NCBI RefSeq assembly: GCF_002847305.1
Contig: NZ_CP025408.1
Coordinates: 1 to 64,000, forward strand
From: Paracoccus tegillarcae
Lineage (GTDB): Bacteria; Pseudomonadota; Alphaproteobacteria; Rhodobacterales; Rhodobacteraceae
Direction: 5' to 3'
DNA: 64,000 nucleotides
Below are positions 61,040 to 64,000 of the stretch, piece by piece; position 1 is the stretch's first letter, and every line of letters starts with the position of its first letter. Both the position numbers and the translations under genes were made by a program. The notes under the pieces were generated by a model. The model did not search any database, had not been told where the DNA came from, and saw only the letters and a list, made by a program, of their open reading frames with translations.

Positions 61040-61660
61040 GTGACCAAACGCACGTCTGCCAAGTACAAAATCGACCGCCGCATGGGCGAAAACATCTGGG
61101 GCCGCGCCAAATCCCCGGTGAACCGCCGCGAATATGGCCCCGGCCAGCACGGCCAGCGTCGCAAGCAGAAGCTGTCGGATTTCGGCACCCAGCTGCGCGC
61201 CAAGCAAAAGCTCAAGGGCTATTACGGCGACCTGACCGAGAAACAGTTCCGCCGGATCTATGCAGAGGCAGAACGCGTCAAGGGCGACACCGGTGAAAAT
61301 CTGGTTGGTCTGCTGGAGCGTCGTCTGGACGCCGTCGTCTACCGCGCCAAGTTCGTGCCGACCATCTTTGCTGCACGCCAGTTCGTGAACCACGGCCATG
61401 TCGAAGTGAACGGCAAGAAAGTGAACATCGCGTCCTACCGCGTCAAGGAAGGCGATGTCGTTTCGGTTCGCGAGCGTTCGCGCCAGTTGGCCATCGTGCT
61501 GGAAGCCGTCGGCCTGCCCGAGCGTGACGTGCCCGACTATGTCGAAGCCGACCACAACAAGATGACCGCAACCTTCGTGCGCACTCCGGCCCTGGGCGAT
61601 GTGCCTTACGCCGTGCAGATGGAACCGAACCTGGTCGTCGAATTCTACGCAAAGAACTGA
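61040..61660 (+). CDS. rpsD: 30S ribosomal protein S4
   Basis: 206-residue primary 16S rRNA-binding protein. [20 protein letters not shown] and [20 protein letters not shown] start it, and [20 protein letters not shown] and [20 protein letters not shown] form the S4 RNA-binding domain. GTG start at 61040 after AAGGAG. Full-length. The zinc-type N-terminal cysteines are absent (C-minus form). Leader RNA of about 95 nt may carry feedback control, as S4 represses its own translation elsewhere. A strong terminator follows at 61684. Confidence 0.98.
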   Translation: MTKRTSAKYKIDRRMGENIWGRAKSPVNRREYGPGQHGQRRKQKLSDFGTQLRAKQKLKGYYGDLTEKQFRRIYAEAERVKGDTGENLVGLLERRLDAVVYRAKFVPTIFAARQFVNHGHVEVNGKKVNIASYRVKEGDVVSVRERSRQLAIVLEAVGLPERDVPDYVEADHNKMTATFVRTPALGDVPYAVQMEPNLVVEFYAKN

Positions 61661-61683
61661 TCCGGTTCTTTGCCGCTATTTGG

Positions 61684-61711
61684 AAAGGCCGTCCCTCGGG
61701 GCGGCCTTTTT
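61684..61711 (+). terminator. rpsD terminator
   Basis: Hairpin AAAGGCCG...CGGCCTTT with an inner CCC-TC-GGG extension, followed by T5, 24 bp after the rpsD stop. Confidence 0.9.
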
Positions 61712-61840
61712 CTTTGCTTGCCAAGCTGCGTGTCTGTCCGAGGCGCCCGGCTGACCGTCAGGCTACCGGGCGATCATTACTCACGCGCAACAAGACACAA
61801 GCAGCAAAGGACGATCGCCTTTCTCAATGCGCCGCCAATT

Positions 61841-62344
61841 TCAGAAAGCCGCCAACTCTAACGTCTCGGTCAAAATGTCCGGGGCTAAGCGCTTTAGCTC
61901 GCTTGCTTGAGACAGCTCAGGCAACACGATCTCTTCTGGCAGGGCCTTGAATTCCGACATGCCGTCCATGTTCGGCCATGTCATGCAGTCGACCTGGAGT
62001 TCCCCCGGTTTGATGGGCACTTTTCACTTGATGAAGGAGAGTGTTTTTCATGCCGAAAAGAGGAACCCGTAGATCAGAATTGGATATGTCACACCAGACA
62101 ATTTCGGCGGCCGCACCTCGCCTGCCACGCATGCTGCAGCATGCAGAAACAGCCACAGCGGCTGGACTGACAGCCCGCCTTGGCCACCATTGCTACACGT
62201 CAGAAACGACAGATAGTCCTCAGGCGGCGCATTTTTCGACGCGTCAATCAAATCGGCCAACTCTTGTGCCGGGCCCCCTGCTTCTGTCTGCCGATCTTTG
62301 TCGATCAACATCTTTGCTCTCGTATCCTGGCCTGGCCCTCTCAA
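61841..62344 (-). pseudogene. SMI1/KNR4-like remnant
   Basis: A frame from 62344 reads GGPAQELADLIDASKNAPPE and DYLSFLTCSNGGQGGLSVQP-LW, the P-x-DY-x-x-FL-x-x-NGG pattern of SMI1/KNR4 immunity-type proteins, then ends at 62048. A downstream frame (61841-62020) reads PIKPGELQVDCMTWPNMDGM and SEFKALPEEIVLPELSQASE, which has coding character but no ribosome site. They may be parts of one decayed gene. SMI1/KNR4 proteins often neutralise polymorphic toxins; no toxin is visible here. A 16-bp perfect palindrome (62129-62144) lies inside. Confidence 0.4.
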
Positions 62345-62418
62345 GGCAGGTTAACAGGTGGATGCGACGGCAGAAATGTCCCGTATAGCCGCCGGCACGA
62401 CCCGGCGAACCATTAGCC

Positions 62419-64000
62419 CTACGTCTGTATAGTTACCTTGGCCTTGGCCGCCAGATCGCGCGCGATGCCGTAGGCGCCCTTGATCCGGTCGGCGTCGCTG
62501 GTCCAGTCGCGGCGGATGATGATCTTGTTGCCGTCGACCTTGGCTTGCCCGCGCTGTTCGGTCAGGAATTCGACCAGACCGGCGGGGTTGGGATATTTGT
62601 CGCCGTGGAACTGAACCGTCGCCCCGCGCGGCCCGGCATCGAGCCGCGAGATATTGGCCTGTTTCGCCCGCGCCTTGATACGGATCACGTTCATCAGGGT
62701 CGAAACCTCTCGCGGCAGCTTGCCGAAACGGTCGATCAACTCGGCGGCAAAGCCCTCCAGCTCGACCTTTGTGGTCAGTTCGGCCAGACGGCGATACAGG
62801 CCGAGCCGCACGTCCAGATCGGGGATATAACTTTCCGGAATGGTAACCGGCACGCCAAGGTTCAGCTGCGGCGCCCATTCATCCTCGGGCGTGCCCTCGA
62901 TCTCGCCCGACTTCAGCTTGGCGATCGTTTCCTCCAGCATCGCCTGATACAGTTCAAAGCCGACCTCTTTGATATGACCCGACTGTTCCTCGCCCAGCAG
63001 ATTGCCGGCGCCGCGCAGATCCATATCCTGCGAGGCCAGATTGAAGCCTGCGCCAAGGCTGTCGATGGAGCCCAGAAATTTCAACCGCCGCATCGCCTGA
63101 GGCGTCAGCGGCGCGCGCGGTTTGGTGGTCAGGTAGCAATAGGCGCGCGTCTTGGAGCGCCCCACACGACCCCGGATCTGGTATAGCTGCGCCAGCCCGA
63201 ACATATCCGAGCGCCAGACGACCATGGTATTCGCCGTCGGAATATCGAGGCCCGATTCAACGATGGAGGTCGCGACCAGCACGTCATGGCCGCCATCATA
63301 GAAATCGTTCATCCGGCTATCCAGATCGCCCGCCGCCATCTGGCCATGGGCGACCAGATACCTGACCTCGGGTACGTTCTCGGTCAGCCAATGCTCGACA
63401 TCGGGCAGGTCCGAGATCCGCGGCACCACAAAGAACGACTGCCCGCCGCGATATTTCTCGCGCAGCAGCGCCTCGCGGATGGTGACGCTGTCGAATTCGC
63501 TGACATAGGTGCGGATCGCCAGGCGGTCGATGGGTGGCGTGCCAATGATCGACAGATCGCGCACCCCGGTCAGCGACATCTGCAAGGTGCGCGGGATCGG
63601 GGTGGCGGTCAGGGTCAGTACGTGGATATCGCTGCGCATATCCTTGAGCCGTTCCTTGTGGGCGACGCCGAAATGCTGCTCCTCGTCCACGATCAGCAGA
63701 CCAAGCTGCTTGAAGCGCACTGCCTTGGCCAGCACCGCATGGGTGCCCACGACGATATCGACGCTGCCATCGGCAAGCCCCGCGCGCGTTGCCGCAGCAT
63801 CCTTGGCAGCCACGAACCGCGACAGCGGACGCACGGTGATGGGTGTGCCGCGAAAACGCTCGGCGAATGTCTTGTGGTGCTGTCGCGCCAGCAGCGTGGT
63901 CGGCGCGATGACGGCGACCTGCTGGCCCTGACTGGCCGCGATAAAGGCCGCGCGCATGGCAACCTCGGTCTTGCCAAAGCCCACATCGCCCACGACCAGC
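62419..64000 (-). CDS. mfd: Transcription-repair coupling factor Mfd, C-terminal part
   Basis: Last ~525 residues of Mfd; the 5' part lies past the window end. GDVGFGKTEVAMRAAFIA is helicase motif I, followed by VGTHAVLAKAVRFKQLG, LLIVDEEQHFGVAHKERLK (DEEQH motif II), TLTATPIPRTLQMSLTGVRD (motif III) and LVATSIVESGLDIPTANTMV with YQIRGRVGRSKTRAYCYL (motifs V and VI). The C-terminal D7 TRCF domain (PESYIPDLDVRLGLYRRLAE) ends at 62419. It displaces stalled RNA polymerase at DNA lesions and recruits UvrA. Confidence 0.97.
   Translation of the reverse strand, partial: LVVGDVGFGKTEVAMRAAFIAASQGQQVAVIAPTTLLARQHHKTFAERFRGTPITVRPLSRFVAAKDAAATRAGLADGSVDIVVGTHAVLAKAVRFKQLGLLIVDEEQHFGVAHKERLKDMRSDIHVLTLTATPIPRTLQMSLTGVRDLSIIGTPPIDRLAIRTYVSEFDSVTIREALLREKYRGGQSFFVVPRISDLPDVEHWLTENVPEVRYLVAHGQMAAGDLDSRMNDFYDGGHDVLVATSIVESGLDIPTANTMVVWRSDMFGLAQLYQIRGRVGRSKTRAYCYLTTKPRAPLTPQAMRRLKFLGSIDSLGAGFNLASQDMDLRGAGNLLGEEQSGHIKEVGFELYQAMLEETIAKLKSGEIEGTPEDEWAPQLNLGVPVTIPESYIPDLDVRLGLYRRLAELTTKVELEGFAAELIDRFGKLPREVSTLMNVIRIKARAKQANISRLDAGPRGATVQFHGDKYPNPAGLVEFLTEQRGQAKVDGNKIIIRRDWTSDADRIKGAYGIARDLAAKAKVTIQT

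Noticed and set aside
62129..62144. Perfect palindrome GCATGCTGCAGCATGC, considered as a PhaR box
   Set aside because: Spacing is wrong (CTGC and GCAG overlap or are five apart) and it lies inside a decayed gene rather than a promoter.
1..64000. CRISPR arrays, prophage structural genes, replication origins, rRNA operons
   Set aside because: No regularly spaced repeats, no head, tail or packaging genes, no DnaA-box clusters and no rRNA sequence were seen.

Overview
The window reads as chromosomal DNA of a Paracoccus-like member of the Rhodobacteraceae (Alphaproteobacteria). The evidence is the high GC content, a PHB cluster with PhaR, PhaP, PhaC and PhaZ of the Paracoccus type, a sitABCD manganese transporter next to a Fur/Mur regulator, an FrcBCA sugar transporter very close to the rhizobial one, the Hsp20-DUF1150 pair, a fused ATP sulfurylase/APS kinase, and a GTA-type endolysin-holin pair.

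Layout. (1) 1-12.5 kb: almost every gene carries frameshifts, including purE, purK, purN and sat/cysC. Domain order, start and stop contexts and 4-8 bp gene overlaps are otherwise normal. This looks like unpolished sequence at a contig edge rather than mass gene decay. Genes: pepF, a GNAT, a xylose-dehydrogenase-like SDR, an M19 dipeptidase, purK-purE, DUF465, Hsp20-DUF1150, a TolB-like propeller, sat/cysC, LysR, purN-purM, a CAU tRNA and a secreted MetX-like hydrolase. (2) 13-17 kb: Fur/Mur and divergent sitABCD with two palindromic operators. (3) 17-23 kb: an amidohydrolase lipoprotein, a GMC oxidoreductase, and a C1/folate-corrinoid trio. (4) 23-29 kb: enoyl-CoA hydratase, ccmH-ccmF, a GTA-type holin/endolysin pair, ccmE, murI. 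(5) 29-35 kb: a fused indolepyruvate ferredoxin oxidoreductase with a divergent LysR, a candidate suhB/MmgR-like sRNA, and an SMP-30 lactonase. (6) 35-39.6 kb: an accessory patch with a truncated Hint gene, an IS3 remnant, a complete IS3-family element and an AT-richer SEC-C gene, ending at tRNA-Ser. (7) 39.6-46.8 kb: the PHB locus, in which a VOC/TetR pair separates phaR from phaP, and PhaC carries about 200 extra histone-H1-like residues at its N terminus. (8) 46.9-64 kb: a stress flavin-binding-like protein, two alpha/beta hydrolases, thrS, a cold shock gene, an acyl-CoA ligase, a DsbA-like protein, a Bcr/CflA exporter, frcBCA with a ROK regulator and xylulokinase, rpsD, an SMI1/KNR4-like remnant and the 3' part of mfd.

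How it fits together. PHB synthesis, granule coating and mobilisation (phaC, phaP, phaZ) are linked by PhaR and by CTGC-N3/4-GCAG boxes. One such box also lies just upstream of the sRNA candidate 9 kb away. The most interesting leads are the histone-like extension on PhaC, the sRNA with a PhaR-type box next to it, and the GTA lysis cassette sitting inside the cytochrome c maturation locus.
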